Under the pieces are notes generated by a model. It made no database searches and was not told where the DNA came from. It saw only the letters and a list, made by a program, of their open reading frames with translations. This document shows, piece after piece, positions 48,201 through 60,088 of a stretch of DNA of 64,000 bases; the stretch's first letter is position 1, and the number at the start of each line of letters is the position of its first letter. Source of the DNA: Phlebiopsis flavidoalba (Eukaryota > Basidiomycota > Agaricomycetes > Polyporales > Phanerochaetaceae); assembly GCA_035772785.1 (NCBI GenBank), contig JAOCPU010000008.1, forward strand, positions 744,001 through 808,000. The letters run 5' to 3'. The position numbers and the translations under genes are program-made.

Positions 48201-49664
48201 CAGCAGCTCGACGGCGGGCGCGGCGCGCGGGGGCTCTCGCGTGTGGGTAAGGTCCCCAGGCACGTCCCCTCCCTCCTATTCCCTGCGCACTTCCCCTCTT
48301 CTCTCTCTTCTTCTTTCTCTTTCTCTTCTGGTTCTTCGTGCGTTCGCGCCTCGACGGGGGCTCTAAGGCCCGGCGGCCTCGCGATGTGAATGCGAGGGGA
48401 AGCGCGAAGACGCGAAGCACCCCCCATGCAACGTCATCCCAGCCGTGACAGGTGGCGCTCCGCCGGAGAACGAAGCCCGGACACGCCCTGCCCTCCTCAA
48501 TGGGACACGACGATCACATGACTCCAGTTTCCGCGCCACACTCGCGCACCGTGCGCCCCCAGCTGGGGAATGGAAGCCCGTGTCCGTGCGACTCGCCCTA
48601 GCGTCGCTCGCGCGGAGCCAGACCCAGCGGGGCAGCTGCAGCCTCCTCAGCCCCTCGACGCGCCGCGCCTCCGACGCGTATACACAATTCCACGCGCTGG
48701 TGGCCGCCGCAATATGTTTGGTATCACTGATCGTGATTCTCTGTCTCGGGCACAGGAACGCAGATCGTCGCATCAGCGGATCGCGCCCATCGCCCTGTGC
48801 GCCATGGCGTTTCACCCCCTGCAGAGCTCTCCACACGTCCGCGCGTCCAGCATGCAAATGAAACGCCGAGCACACCGCCGTGCCTCGCCAGGCCATTCTG
48901 GACGCGTCCGTGGCCCGCCAGACCCGCGTGCCACCGCGCACAGCCGTGGGAGCGGCCGCGGCCGCCCCCAAGCCCAGAGAGGAAGGCGGCGGCGGGGTGG
49001 CGCTGCGAACCTGAACGGTGATGGGAGCCGTCGCGTCCGCATCGCGCTGCGTTCCGCGCCCGCCCGTGCAGATCAAAAGGGCAGCAACGGCCTGGTGGCG
49101 CAGCGCGATTGCGGAGCGGAGCCGTGCGCTCGTCCGAGCCACTACTAGGAACGCGTCGATCAGGGCCTTATGTCCGCAAGAAGGACACGCAGTGCAGACA
49201 GCACAGTGTGTCTACCTGTCTCTCTAGGAGCCAATGGCGTTTGGTGGTGCAGTGGAGAGCGTATATTCTTCTTCAGGTTCCGATTCGACCAGTCCAGATC
49301 TATTTCTTGATAAAAGACCCAAGTGTAAGAGTGAAAAGGCTGCCGCCATAATGTGGGTCATACAAAATAAATAGACTTGCCAAATATTTAGTCTTGAGTC
49401 ACGCAAGCTCTTTGTATCTGCATGAGCGTGCCAAATACGCTGCTGGACACTATATTGTCCAGTATCCTTGCATGAACGTCTTTCGAGTGAACGGTGGGCG
49501 TGAGAGAAACGGCGATCAACCATGTCGTGGTCCAAATCCGGAAGTGCCCGCCTGACGTCGGCGCGATTAGGCGCCCGTTCCAGAGCTCTCGCATTTGTCA
49601 ACGCGCACTATCCACTCTTCCTTCATTGCCGTTTCCCCTCTTTGTCTGTGATATCCCAGGAGCT
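45241..49664. other. Second GC-rich region, no gene recognised
   Basis: About 4.4 kb, again with overlapping long open frames on both strands and no motif. It contains GCAC/ACGC short repeats (45360-45390), GTGC repeats (about 46040), AACGCAAA repeats (46070-46095), a C13 run (47761-47773), CGCG alternations (47895-47912) and a CT-rich tract (48291-48335) of the kind often found upstream of fungal genes. Confidence 0.45.
47761..47773 (+). repeat. Homopolymer run of 13 C
   Basis: Uninterrupted C13 directly after GGG in the GC-rich region. A likely length-error site; not coding as far as I can see. Confidence 0.9.
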
Positions 49665-50759
49665 ATGGAATCCAGCACAGTAGCATTTCCAGCCGGTTTC
49701 ATCCGCTGTATCAGCCGCGGACTCGTCTGCGCGAGGGGAACAATCTGTAATCTCGCTTTCTTGCCATACCAATGCTATTGAAGTCTGCGACCTCATGTAC
49801 AGTGCGTCTTCACCTTCCTGGGACTCTATCTCCAGGTTCTACGACCCCAATGCGACATACGAGAACCCGTTTGTCACTGCAACCTCGCGAGGCGTCTTGT
49901 CCGACATCCACTCTATGGCGGCGCATCTCTCGCAGATTGACGTCCCACGACCGCTCGCTGTGCTCTACGCAATCTTTGGAATGAGACGGGACAGACTGTG
50001 GGTAGACCCATGGCTCAGAGCGCGGTGCGCGTCTGGAGCGAAATTGGCGACATCTGCGAGAGCGAAAACATCGGTGCGTGCTGCATTAATTCGCCATCTT
50101 TCGCGCCATATCGTGTCCCCGTGGACGGCCAGGTCTAGGCTTGCTTGCGCATCGGCTGCTCCTGAGTCCGTGTGGCAACACGAGCACCGCTAATGCCCTT
50201 GCCAGACGGCCATCGGAAGATCATGGTTGAACATACGCTCCATGTTTTGCTCCTCCCAGGCCTGCATTCTGCCGACGGCTACCGCGCGGCACCCGCGAGC
50301 CCGCCCGCGGACCTCCCCTCGGACCGCGCGCTCTCGCTCGCGAGCAGCTCATCGACCCATCATGCGTCCCTGGGCATACTCGATCTCTCAACGCTATCAC
50401 CCTTGCATCTGCGGCTCCCCATAACCTCGCGGCTGTCCTTTAACGACGCTGGGAAAATCACGCACCATCGCGACCTCTGGGATGTCAAGGCACGTCCTTC
50501 TCTTCTCTCTTCCCGCCGCCACATACCGTTTGCTGACGCGCGCGCGCACACAGGACCTGCTCGGCCTCGTGCCGGGAATGTCGCTCGCCCAGTGGATCAG
50601 CGGCCGGCTCGTCGCGCAGGGCATCCGCGGCCTCGCGTGGCTTGGCCGCTCGCTCCTGTGGGCCCGCCCAGGGGCGACCCGCCGAAACGCACGGCGGATG
50701 AGGAGCAGGGGCTTTCCGCGGCGGAGGCGTACGCGCGCGCGGTGCGCGACGCGGCATAG
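49665..50759 (+). CDS. Conserved hypothetical, possible NTF2/SnoaL-like fold
   Basis: Starts MESSTVAFP; after one shift, SVISLSCHTNAIEVCDLMYS leads to SWDSISRFYDPNATYENPFV, TATSRGVLSDIHSMAAHLSQ and PRPLAVLYAIFGM. A FYDPxAxYENP opening followed by helices is reminiscent of NTF2/SnoaL-like domains. Further on: KIMVEHTLHVLLLPGLHSAD, LSPLHLRLPITSRLSFNDAG and KITHHRDLWDVK, where the (R)LxFNxxGKIxxHxDxWD pattern is again what such domains show. An intron ending CACACAG (about 50553) precedes DLLGLVPGMSLAQWISGRLV, and the protein ends in an acidic stretch with EAYARAVRDAA, TAG 50757-50759. No enzymatic role can be assigned. Frame breaks near 50000 and 50290. Confidence 0.65.
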
Positions 50760-51600
50760 GAGACCCGCTTGGTGCTTGCACACGCCATCTATGGTTTATT
50801 CCTGTTCGTCGGCCGCATTGCGCGGTGCCGCCGCGGCGCGGCCGCGCAGCCTGGAACGGGGTCCATCGGTGCGGTTCCCCTCCTCTCGTCAACCCACTGC
50901 CCTTTGATACCCATCTCGGATTCGTCCTCCCTCTTTCTTGCACACCGCCTCGCAATTTTTCTCTCACCGCTCTCATAATATTTGTATTTGTACGTTGCAG
51001 CTGCCACCGACCCCATCAGTTTCCCAATACGTTCGCACGGCGACTGTCCCGCCTCTTCTCTGATCACAGAGCCAGTTTTTTCGCGCCGTTTCGCACACAT
51101 TGAGCCAATACTGCCCCAGCCTAGATCGATCTGACTGACTCTCCTCGTTCCTTTGCAGGCGGTAATCTTTGCAAACTCCACCGCCCGCCTGTCCTGAACA
51201 GATCCCAGTGCTGCTGACGGGCTCCCCACCCCACAGCGCACCAGCGCATTCTCGCATCCAACAATCAGCTTCGAGCTCCTTCTTTCCTGCAGCTTACTCT
51301 GACACCGCGCCAACCCGACATCTGCACAGGCACTTTGCCCTGCACACACACACACACTTTGACGACCACGCAACTCGCGAGTGTGCTAACCCCGCCTCCG
51401 CGAACGCGAGCTCGCAGATCGCACGGGAAGAGAATCCCTCTTCCGACGGCCGGCAGATCAACGGAAACTTCATAACGGGCCGAACCACCTGAAACACGCC
51501 ACGGCCGCCGTCTGTCCGTCTGCTGGGTGTGCAGCAATGCGCACGGGCGGTTGCCGCCGCCCCCTTCGCAGCGTGTGCCTGGGAGACGTCGTGGCGTCTT
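50760..51600 (+). other. Intergenic, nothing recognised
   Basis: Short frames only. A small CA repeat lies at about 51341-51357. C/T-rich stretches near 50880-51000 could belong to a promoter or 3' flank. Confidence 0.35.
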
Positions 51601-53390
51601 CGCAACCTGGGAATCTATCACGCAGATCACACACCCACCACAGCCCCTTCATCGAGATTGCGGTGCACAGACATCATCGATGTCCTTTGCACGGGCACGG
51701 AGAGCCCCATGGAGTGAGAGAAGGTGATGCGAGGGGCCAGGCACCGAGTGTGGAGGGAGGCCCGTTGGTCGCCGCGGGAGGGTTGGGTGTGCACGGGGAT
51801 TGCGATTCCGCTGGAGACGGCTGGCCCGCCGAGAGCGAGGATTTTTTTGATAACGCTGCGCGTCGGAGGTTTGGTGATGGGGTCATGGAATTCGCTACTG
51901 TGTCCGGGGCTGATTTGCGATATGAGGCTAGCTGTGTGTTCGGCGGATCTGGGTTTGCGAGCTGTTCTAGTCGGTGCGGTGTAAACTCTTTCGTCATTCT
52001 GTGACAAAGCGTACAGTATCCTTGGGAAGAAATACTTTGCGACATTGACTTGGAGTCTTCCAGTGATGGCATTAGATCACGAAGACTGGGGGCGTGAGCA
52101 ATGTCACGCTCTGGAGTCTACAGCTAGAATAGCCATACGAGAAGCCCGGAGAGGCGTGCGTTTCAGATGCACGACGCCACGCGAAGCCTGGCTTGTAGCC
52201 CACTCCCACAACGGTTGCATCAGCGAGGTGGCCTTTTCGCTGCATGATTACAGATGGCTGTCCCAAATCACGATGGATCGAAGCAGGCGGACAGCCTTCG
52301 CATGCGCCGTTCCCAGGCCCAGGACACACCCACCACTGCGAAGGCCAGCGAGAGGGCATGATACAGTTCCGGCCTCTAATGAACGGGAGCAAGACGTCCT
52401 GCCCATGATTGGGGCGGACCCATGCACCGCACCGCCCCTGCCAACGATCACGCCAGCAGCCCCAATGTTGTCGCTGCACGCACGCGCACGATGCTGATGT
52501 CGTAAGAACGCGGCGGGCGAGGGCAGTAGGCGGCAAAATGGAAAAGCGCACACCCCAGAATGCCATGGCCCATATCAAAAAATAAGCACCTGACGTCTGT
52601 GTTTCTGCCATTGCGACATCCCGCCACCGGTCCTCCCAGACAGGCTTCCGGTCAGTGACGAGGTGGTTGCGCGCGCGGAACGCTGGCTCGCGCACGAGTT
52701 AGGCTTTGATACACCACGTCGTGCTCTTGGCTGCAGTAAAGTTATTGGATGCAAGTGTCAACACTCTGATTGGGCGTACAGGCAGTGCCTCTTGTGAAAA
52801 CCTCAGGGGTGTCGTCACACTACTGGACTGTAAAACGAAAGTTTTTTTTTTAGCCCGGGAGGCCTAACCCCGCACGACCGACGGCGCTTGATTAGGCAAG
52901 TGGCGGGATTGTGGCGGCGCTATTCGCGTGGCAGCCCTCTTCTCGCACCTCGCGCTCCCTCTTACAGATCCCTGCACCACGCTCCGGAATCCGCCTCCCC
53001 GCCGACGGGAGATAATTCCGGGGCTGAAACATGTCGTTTGAAAAATGCATCACCGTAACGAAAGGTACTGTCCTGTGCATGGGTCTCACGGCACTGCAAC
53101 GGCAAACTGACGTTGGCTTTACAGCGTTGATGATCCTGCTCGCTGTGAGCTCCATAACGGTGGGATCTTCGAACGGAAAGCACTGCTGCATCTCCAGCTG
53201 GTTCCACACATTTTCAAAACACCATCAGGCATGTAGTTGACAGTGCGGCAGTCCCGACCTAGCAGGCTGATCCCTGCACCCCTCCCACAGTACTGGCGTC
53301 TCCTGGGTGCGACATCACCTCGCATGTCTCCAGGCTCAACAGACCCTGCTGCTGTCCGAGCTGTTGCTTTACAAAACGCTGCCGTACACG
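51601..53390 (-). other. Unassigned, possibly coding on the minus strand
   Basis: Minus-strand frames 51674-52072 (Ser/Pro-rich: SPNLRRAALSKKSSLSAGQP) and 52072-52695 (opens MREPAFRARNHLVTDRKPVW) look partly protein-like. At 52892-53209 a segment FEDPTVMELTASRIINAVK is also plausible. No family, start or stop could be established. Confidence 0.22.
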
Positions 53391-54366
53391 ATTGAGCGTG
53401 TGTTTGGGAGGCGTCAGAAAGTATGCTGTGAGCAGTGCGCCGCCCCCGCGCCGTCCCCCGTTGCTTCAGCGCGAGATTAACGATCATTGCACACAGTCAT
53501 TTCTGGCGATCGTCACAGTGTCTCAACACACAATCTCTCTATCTTCGTTGCTCCATGCTGCTCCTCGCGCCGGTGCCAGGCTTTGGCCAAGCCCTTCAAT
53601 CGTTTATCCTCGGGTCCCACTGCGATCATATTCAGTATTGGTATCAATACTACCGGTTGGTCCCACAGGCATACGAGTTCAAAGTTTTTGGCGTAACCTT
53701 CAGCGACAAAATATGGGTTGTACGCGACATCGGCCCAGGTCAGCCGTTCTTTCTCATTGCAAACGCTCATTTGCTGTCGTGCTGCTGTGTATTGGCCGCC
53801 AGCCGTTGCCAGCCGTGATGCTAACTTGGTTTTCTGCGTGCAGATAGTTTTCGGATCCATGCCCGCCACACTACTGACTGCCGCGTGGCGGTGTGGCGTC
53901 AGGCTTTCATCTATCGGTCGGACATTCTACAGCTCAAGGGCTGGCGGATATCGCAAAGGTGCGCACCGGCCCCGTTTCAAGACCTGCTCTGCCAAAGACC
54001 GACTGATACCACATCACACAGACTTGTTAAATTTGGCGGCGTTGGATTTATACCAATCATTGGCGAAGAAGGCACGCCGAGACGTCTAAATCGAGTGTTT
54101 CCTGAGAACCGCACTCGAACGTCACGCATCAGCGAGATATTGGCCAGGGAGGAGCCCGTCACCACCGCGCGAGGCAGCAGCAGCCCAGCAGAGCGGACAC
54201 AGGCTCGCCCAGCCGTCGCTTCTCGCCGTGACGCGGAAAACGAGCCAGAAGCAGCCCCCGCCCCTGCTAATACAGGGGGCGTTGTGCGGCAGTGGGTGAC
54301 CGAGCTCACAGGGGCCGCGCGCGCGAACGCTGGCGGAGAGGGCCACCCGTCACAGCGTGGTGCCTA
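53391..54366 (+). other. Unassigned, possibly coding; strand ambiguous on the left half
   Basis: The right half has a plus-strand frame of 160 codons ending 54365-54367 with a hydrophilic, Ala/Glu-rich tail (SRISEILAREEPVTTARGSS ... GGEGHPSQRGA) that resembles a true C terminus. In the left half both a plus frame (AYEFKVFGVTFSDKIWVV) and a minus frame (RLTWADVAYNPYFVAEGYAK) look protein-like. No family recognised. Confidence 0.3.
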
Positions 54367-55291
54367 GCGAACGCACGGAAATCGACACCCTACACGGCCA
54401 TGTTCCCTTGACGTTGGGCGGGAGGCTCGTCGTCGGCGTGCTCCAGCGGAGGTACGCGCCCCACTATGTCCGATGCAACGCGCTGGGCACCTGACGCTGC
54501 GCACAGCGCGAATATAGAGATCGCCGCGGAGACGCTGCTTACGTCCGCCCGCGCGTAGCTGTGTACTGGCCCCTGCGATACCCTCTCAACACGCTGCGTT
54601 TTGGTTACGAGATTATTTCCGCCTGGTGTGACGAGAGCCTGCGAACACTGTGTCTGCGCATGCCCCCCTGTCTGACCCCGTTTGCAGACCCTTCTGCCCT
54701 TGCCCGAAACCATGATGGTCAACCTTGCCATTCGCTGTCTCAAGTCTAGCACTTTGACAAGTGGACCCACACTTATGATCTGGACCATGTGCACGCTCTC
54801 GTATGATGCAAACTTCGGTGGTACCATTTAGGCCGAGCATCGGTCCGTTAGCATGTTAGCCTCGAAGGAAAGGTAGCGGGAGCCGGTACGCTCCCTTACG
54901 ACATGTCGACTTGGCTGTTTCCTTCATGTCTGGTTCCTCACCTTCGTTGACCGAGGTCCTGACTGATAAACGAAATGTAATTCTGTTGCGTAGCCAGCCC
55001 GACCCTGACGTGTGAATGTGGACAGACCCTATGTACGGTCCTAGGCAAAGGCAAAACCTCCGCCCTCGACGCCGACGTCCGATGGCATACCCCCACTGCC
55101 CAACTCGCGCAGTCGGGCACCGTTTTCTCAGGCACAAGCCTCACGGGTATCAGGGAGAAATGAAGAAGCTCAGATTGTTGGCACTACAAAACACAATGAA
55201 GTTATGGTTATGCCATACAGATGCAGCATAGTGTACATATATGCATACAACAATGTCTACATGTTCATCGAGTGTCGACCGGAGAAGTTTT
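54367..55291. other. Intergenic or unassigned, nothing recognised
   Basis: Mixed short frames on both strands with no motif. The right end should be the 3' flank of the eIF3d gene. Confidence 0.3.
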
Positions 55292-57558
55292 TTATGCTGA
55301 TTCTGGCTCGTCAACTTCGAGGAGCGCTTCCTCGTCTTCGTCTTCGGCGGTGAAAGCGGTCATGGGAACTGCGTAGAGTCGGATGACGGGCTAAACAAAG
55401 ACGCATGAGCAAGCGGTTCGCATCGTAGATGTGTGATGGGTGCATAGAGTAGAATAGTGAAGATAGTCCAGTCTTGGCGGTGGCGTAAGATTGGACGGAT
55501 GGTAAGAGCTACATACCCGGTTAGGGTCCTTGACCAGAACGTACTTGCCCTCCGGCTGCTTCATGAGGAGGTCCGTGACGGTACGAACGATACCCCAGCC
55601 GTTGGCCAGAGAGACGTTGAGCTGGTTAGCGTAAAATCTGTCGGGCGCACAGACGTGGTGCTCAGAATAACGTGGCGGGTGTTGTCACGGGGTTGGCACG
55701 CGAGATGTAGCTGTGTAAAGCAAGGTTTAGTTCATCCCTTGTATCAGTCTCGAGTGCTGGCGGGGAAACGACGTACCCAATCTTCATCGCGTCGGCACAC
55801 GGCAAGGATGCACTCTGAACGGTCCACTTTGGCCAGCTCTGCAGCTGTTTTGTTCTTCACATTCATCTCTGTGGCCACTACGGCACCACGCTGCGAGTCC
55901 AGCCTGGTCCTCCAGTCCTGGTGCACCACCACACCAGCTGCGCGCGGATCGAACTCGTTCAGAGCACGCGATGGTGGGACGCAGTGCCCTGAGCCAGGCG
56001 TGGGTTGGCCGGGCCAGCCCGTGTATGCATTCGACCTCCGTCCGGACGCAAAATCTTCAGATCCTCCGTCCTCGGTGACGCTGAGCATCAAAGACACGGT
56101 GGGAGCGTACTAGCCGCCAAGAGGCCAAGAAGGGTTGTCGGTCTCGCTCATTCTCTTGAAGGAATCCATAGAAGGATTCCATGTTTGGGTTGGGGGTTTC
56201 GCGAGGTCGACTGGCAGGTGGTGGTGGGTTCCTCGGTCGCACGGTCTGGAAGCCGAAGTTGAGTTGGTTGATGTCAGGTAGCCTCGAGCGAAAGGGAGGT
56301 GGCCAGAGTTCATGGACGGTGCCTCAGGTACTGCCTTCTCGGCAGGGGTTGTTCGGGTTGGGAGGCCGTAGGATCCACTGGGGGAATCGGCCGCATTTTC
56401 GTTGACGTGACTGGGTGACTGTGTCAAAGGGACCGCCGTCACGCTTGTCAAAGAACAGCTTGTTGCCTTCGCGTACGATGACAATGTCCCATGGGTACAC
56501 TGATCTCGGTGGCGCACATGAGACCACTGAGGTGACATCGGTGGTGTATACTGTTGCGGTCTCTTTGGATGCAAGCTGATAGAAAGGTAAGATTTATCCC
56601 AGAAAAAAACGGTGGAGTGACCGTAATCTTCTTGCATGACAGGGTCTGTCCGAAGTAGTGGTGTTGTACTTGATACGTCCACAAGGCTGAAGAGAGGTTT
56701 CGTCCGGTTTTTTGTTGTAATACGATCATATGACTTCTCGTAGGCAAACAACCGTCCGTATGGATTCCACTGTTGCTGTGGGTGAGATAATGACGTATTT
56801 ATGCCGGGAAGATAACTTACGATATCCTCAGGGATCATCTACGTCAGACGCATGCCTTGGCCAGAACGGTGGAACTCAATTTCCTCGAGCAATTGACCAT
56901 TCTGGAGACAATAGCCACAGGTACGACTCGCGATTGCGGTTTGAGACTAAGTTTTATGATCAGTATACGTCCACTCTGTTTGGACATCGTCCTGCAAACC
57001 TTTTTTTCCCAATCCCTCCATCCCCTTCTTCCGCCGCGAGGATACCACCTCCACCTCTTGTTGTGGTCGCTGCGCCGCCCCGCCGCATGCCCCCGCGCCG
57101 CACTTCCCCTGGACGAGAACCCGGCACCCACCTTCGTGCAGCTGTCCCCTTCCCTTCCCAATGCACCGCCCCGGCGAGCAGTGGTAGCTTTGGTATCGAC
57201 GAGCGAGAAGCTAGACTCATCTTCGCATGGAAGTAAGCGAAGGCACTTGCGGTAACCGCTGCCGAAGGCGCGGCTGCTGCCGTCACGCCTGTGCCGACGC
57301 GACGACCACCCTGTGCAGCGTTACGGCGCGGCCTCCCTGACCAGATTGCTGCTCCGAGTTGGTCCTGGCGGTTGTTCGCTACCAGAGATGTCGGTCCAAT
57401 TCCGCGAATCGACCAAGCTTGTCAGATTTTGCGTATTTATGGAGCGTACTGGGATGTCCTTGAATTTAACTGGGACGGCAGATTGGTGGAGGACGACGGT
57501 CCCCAAGCCACCATCTAGATTGTCGTTTTGATCGTAGGCAGCGTGTGAAGGAGGACAT
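55292..57558 (-). CDS. EIF3D: Eukaryotic translation initiation factor 3 subunit D
   Basis: Subunit of eIF3; in animals it contacts the mRNA 5' cap. The probable start is MSSFT at 57558. Segments: NDNLDGGLG / PVKFKDIP and a WTDISG stretch (N-terminal region), AFAYFHA, a Gly/Arg/Thr-rich basic linker (RRGGxxRGG-like, 57000-57130), [38 protein letters not shown], the cap-binding core [20 protein letters not shown] with [15 protein letters not shown] and VNENAAD, then [91 protein letters not shown] and, across an intron, [13 protein letters not shown] with an acidic C terminus [20 protein letters not shown] 55292-55294. The order and acidic tail match the family. Many single-base frame breaks. 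Confidence 0.94.
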
Positions 57559-57697
57559 TTTTGAGTTTCTGGTTACTTGAGGTACGAGCCTCGCACGGGG
57601 TGGACTTCTGCTCAAAATTCACGTCCCTGTTGCCAAAAGCGGACAGTCATCAATCAAGGCGCCTAGAACGCGTTCACACTTCATATTAAGAACCACC
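57559..57697. promoter_or_regulatory. 139-bp divergent promoter, eIF3d / IST3
   Basis: Only 139 bp lie between the two inferred start codons, so both core promoters and 5' leaders must fit here. No TATA element is evident. Confidence 0.5.
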
Positions 57698-58900
57698 ATG
57701 AAGTGAGTAGCATGTTAGAGGTCTGTGGCACCCACTATCTGTTTGCTGACGCTGAGCAACTCTGGCAGTGTAGTACGTGAAATCAACAAAATAAATGAAA
57801 GAGGAGAGCTGGACCTGGGTGTCTCAGGCTCCTGGCACGATGACTACAAAGGTGTGTGCACCCACTGAATATACAACGTACCGGCAATATTGAAGTACGG
57901 TCCAATCTAGATTCTGCTTACATCTTTATCGGTGAGGCCTAAACACAGAGCTGACTGAGGGTGATGTCATCACTATATTCTCGCAGTGAGTACGCATTAC
58001 ACTGGCCGCGCTGTTGGTTCTGAACGGCTCGACATAGGTATGGTGAGGTAATGGACGTCAACCTTCCCAGAGACAAGAACACGGGCAAGACAAGGGGATT
58101 TGGGTTTCTCATGTATGAGGACCAGCGGTCGACAGTGCTTGCAGTTGACAACCTTAACGGGGTGCGAAGGTCTTGGAGCGCACATTGCGCGTGGATCATG
58201 TGAAGAACTATAAACAGCCCAAAGTCATGGGTGAAGATGGCGAATTCGTCGAACGCGAAGAGCAGAGCTTGAACGCGACAGCCAGAAAAGCGGTTATTGG
58301 TATGTTATACTACGACTATTGTGGCGGTGAATGCTGATTGTGTCCCTCGAGACGACAAAGCAGACTCAGATTCGGATGAGTCTGAAGGGCCGAATATCGA
58401 TCCAGAAGACCCATGTACGAATACATGCTGTCAAAATGGCAAGAGGAGAAGGCTGCCCAAGAAAGCGAAGTCTAAAGGGAAGAAAAAACACAAGGACACG
58501 AAACTCCAGAAGAACGACAGGCACGCAAAGAGAGGAAGAGAAACAGAAGAAAACTCAAAAAAAACAGGGAGGAAAGTCGGAAGGTGTAAAGGCCGTGGAG
58601 GATCTCCTGAAACGAGTTGGAAGGAATAGGCCGTATCCGTCCAGCCCGTCATCGTAGCCCTTCTAATGAAGGAAGGGGTATGGATACACGGGATCGACGA
58701 GACGATGAACCGCCGCGTGCGTCGAGACTATTCACCCGACAGGACGTAATCGTACACCTCCGCGGGCCCCCCGAGACCGCTCTCCAAGACGCAGGGTCTA
58801 GGTCGCCACAAAAAAGAGACTCCTACCGAAGTCGTGACTTGGCAGCCGCTCCCGCATGCGAGATGACATGACGCCTCCACGGAGACGAGATCATGATTAA
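57698..58900 (+). CDS. IST3: U2 snRNP / RES-complex RNA-binding protein IST3 (RBMX2/Cwf29)
   Basis: Spliceosomal RRM protein that helps retain and splice pre-mRNA. ATGAA at 57698 meets a GTGAGT donor at once; after CTGGCAG the next exon gives [25 protein letters not shown], then an intron (about 57851-57909) and DSAYIFIG (RNP2), [13 protein letters not shown], an intron, [20 protein letters not shown] (RNP1 GFGFL) and [33 protein letters not shown] and [12 protein letters not shown]. The N-terminal block, one RRM and the DHVxxYK linker are diagnostic. The C-terminal tail is basic and Arg/Ser/Lys-rich ([45 protein letters not shown]), ending TAA 58898-58900 after several frame shifts. Confidence 0.93.
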
Positions 58901-59866
58901 CAATTTCCCCGTATGGTTGTATATTAGCTACTTAGGATGATAAAACATACATTTTCTAACATGGATCGTGCTGCCTTGGCGTCTGCTGTACCTCTGCTCA
59001 ACTTCATCACCCTACCCAAGTACTTTGTTGACGACATTCGTGTTTCCTCTACGAATGGCGGCAGCTCTCATTCGGGGACGCTTCGATTGCTTCCTCGCAC
59101 CAGTTAATTCTCAAAGAAGCATCGCCGTCATCAATGGACATCAATGAGTGCTCTGGGGCAAGTGTGGTCCGGCATAGCTGAGGAATCGTTGTTTATGATA
59201 TGTCGCAATATAGTTAACTTACCAGCAGGCCCTACTCACTTTCGTCAGCGACGGTCTTCGAGGATGTGGAATGAGAGGATGCAACTGACCGGTGATTTTT
59301 CTAGCAGTGACGAGGTCTACGAGCTCACCGAGCTGGGCGCAAGACCACGCTTGACTCTATTCATCTGAAATGCATTTTTAGATGGGTGTTTGAGTGTCAG
59401 CTGACCCAACAACTCATTTGTGATCCTGTAAGGTAATGAACAGATGGAGAGAATGGTCCATAGATAATTGTGAGGGCCTACCAGTTGACGACTGTCGTTT
59501 GGGCTTCTGCCTTGCGAAAAACCTCGTCAAAATAGGCCACAGCTCCACGTTTTGGAACAGCACGTCGTATTCCCAGTGTCAATGTCGGCATCTATCGTCA
59601 TGAGCAACACTCGACGTCACGTTGCGAAAGACCGAGCTTCGTCAGTCGCTCTTTCGTCCTTGTGAGGGAAAGGGGCAGATTCTCTGGACTTGAGAGAGAC
59701 AAAATGCTGGAGATTTATTATTAGCACAAGAAAAACGGTGGAGCGTTCTATGCAGGAAACATACTCTGTCACGCGAGAGAGTTGTGGACAAGGTTCGGGT
59801 ACGGGCTTATTCACCTGTATTCTGCAGCTGCATCTTCTTCTGCTACGCAAGGAGTATGTTTTCCCC
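58901..59866 (+). other. Unassigned region after IST3
   Basis: A plus-strand frame at about 58962 opens MDRAALASAVPLLNFITLPK and stops after about 48 codons; further short frames follow. No family recognised; could be a damaged small gene. Confidence 0.22.
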
Positions 59867-60088
59867 GCCCGCAGTCCCACCCGCTCACGCGCCCCGACCC
59901 CTCCCCCCTTCATGCCCCTTCCCCACCCCCCCTCCATTTCCACCCCGCTCCCCACCTTTTTCCCCCCACCCACCCCCCCCCCCCCCCACACCGAGCCCAT
60001 TTCCCCCCCTCCCCCCGCCCCACCCCGCCCCCAGGGCCTTACGCCCTTCCTCCTCTGGGGGGAGAAAAAGTTGTGGGGGGGGGGGGTC
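59867..60088 (+). repeat. C-rich, G-poor low-complexity tract ending in a G-run
   Basis: About 220 bp of CCC/CCCC blocks separated by single A or T, with a C15 run at 59983-59997, switching at the right end to GGGGGGAG and a G-run at 60076-60088. Strong strand asymmetry; no credible coding. Confidence 0.85.
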
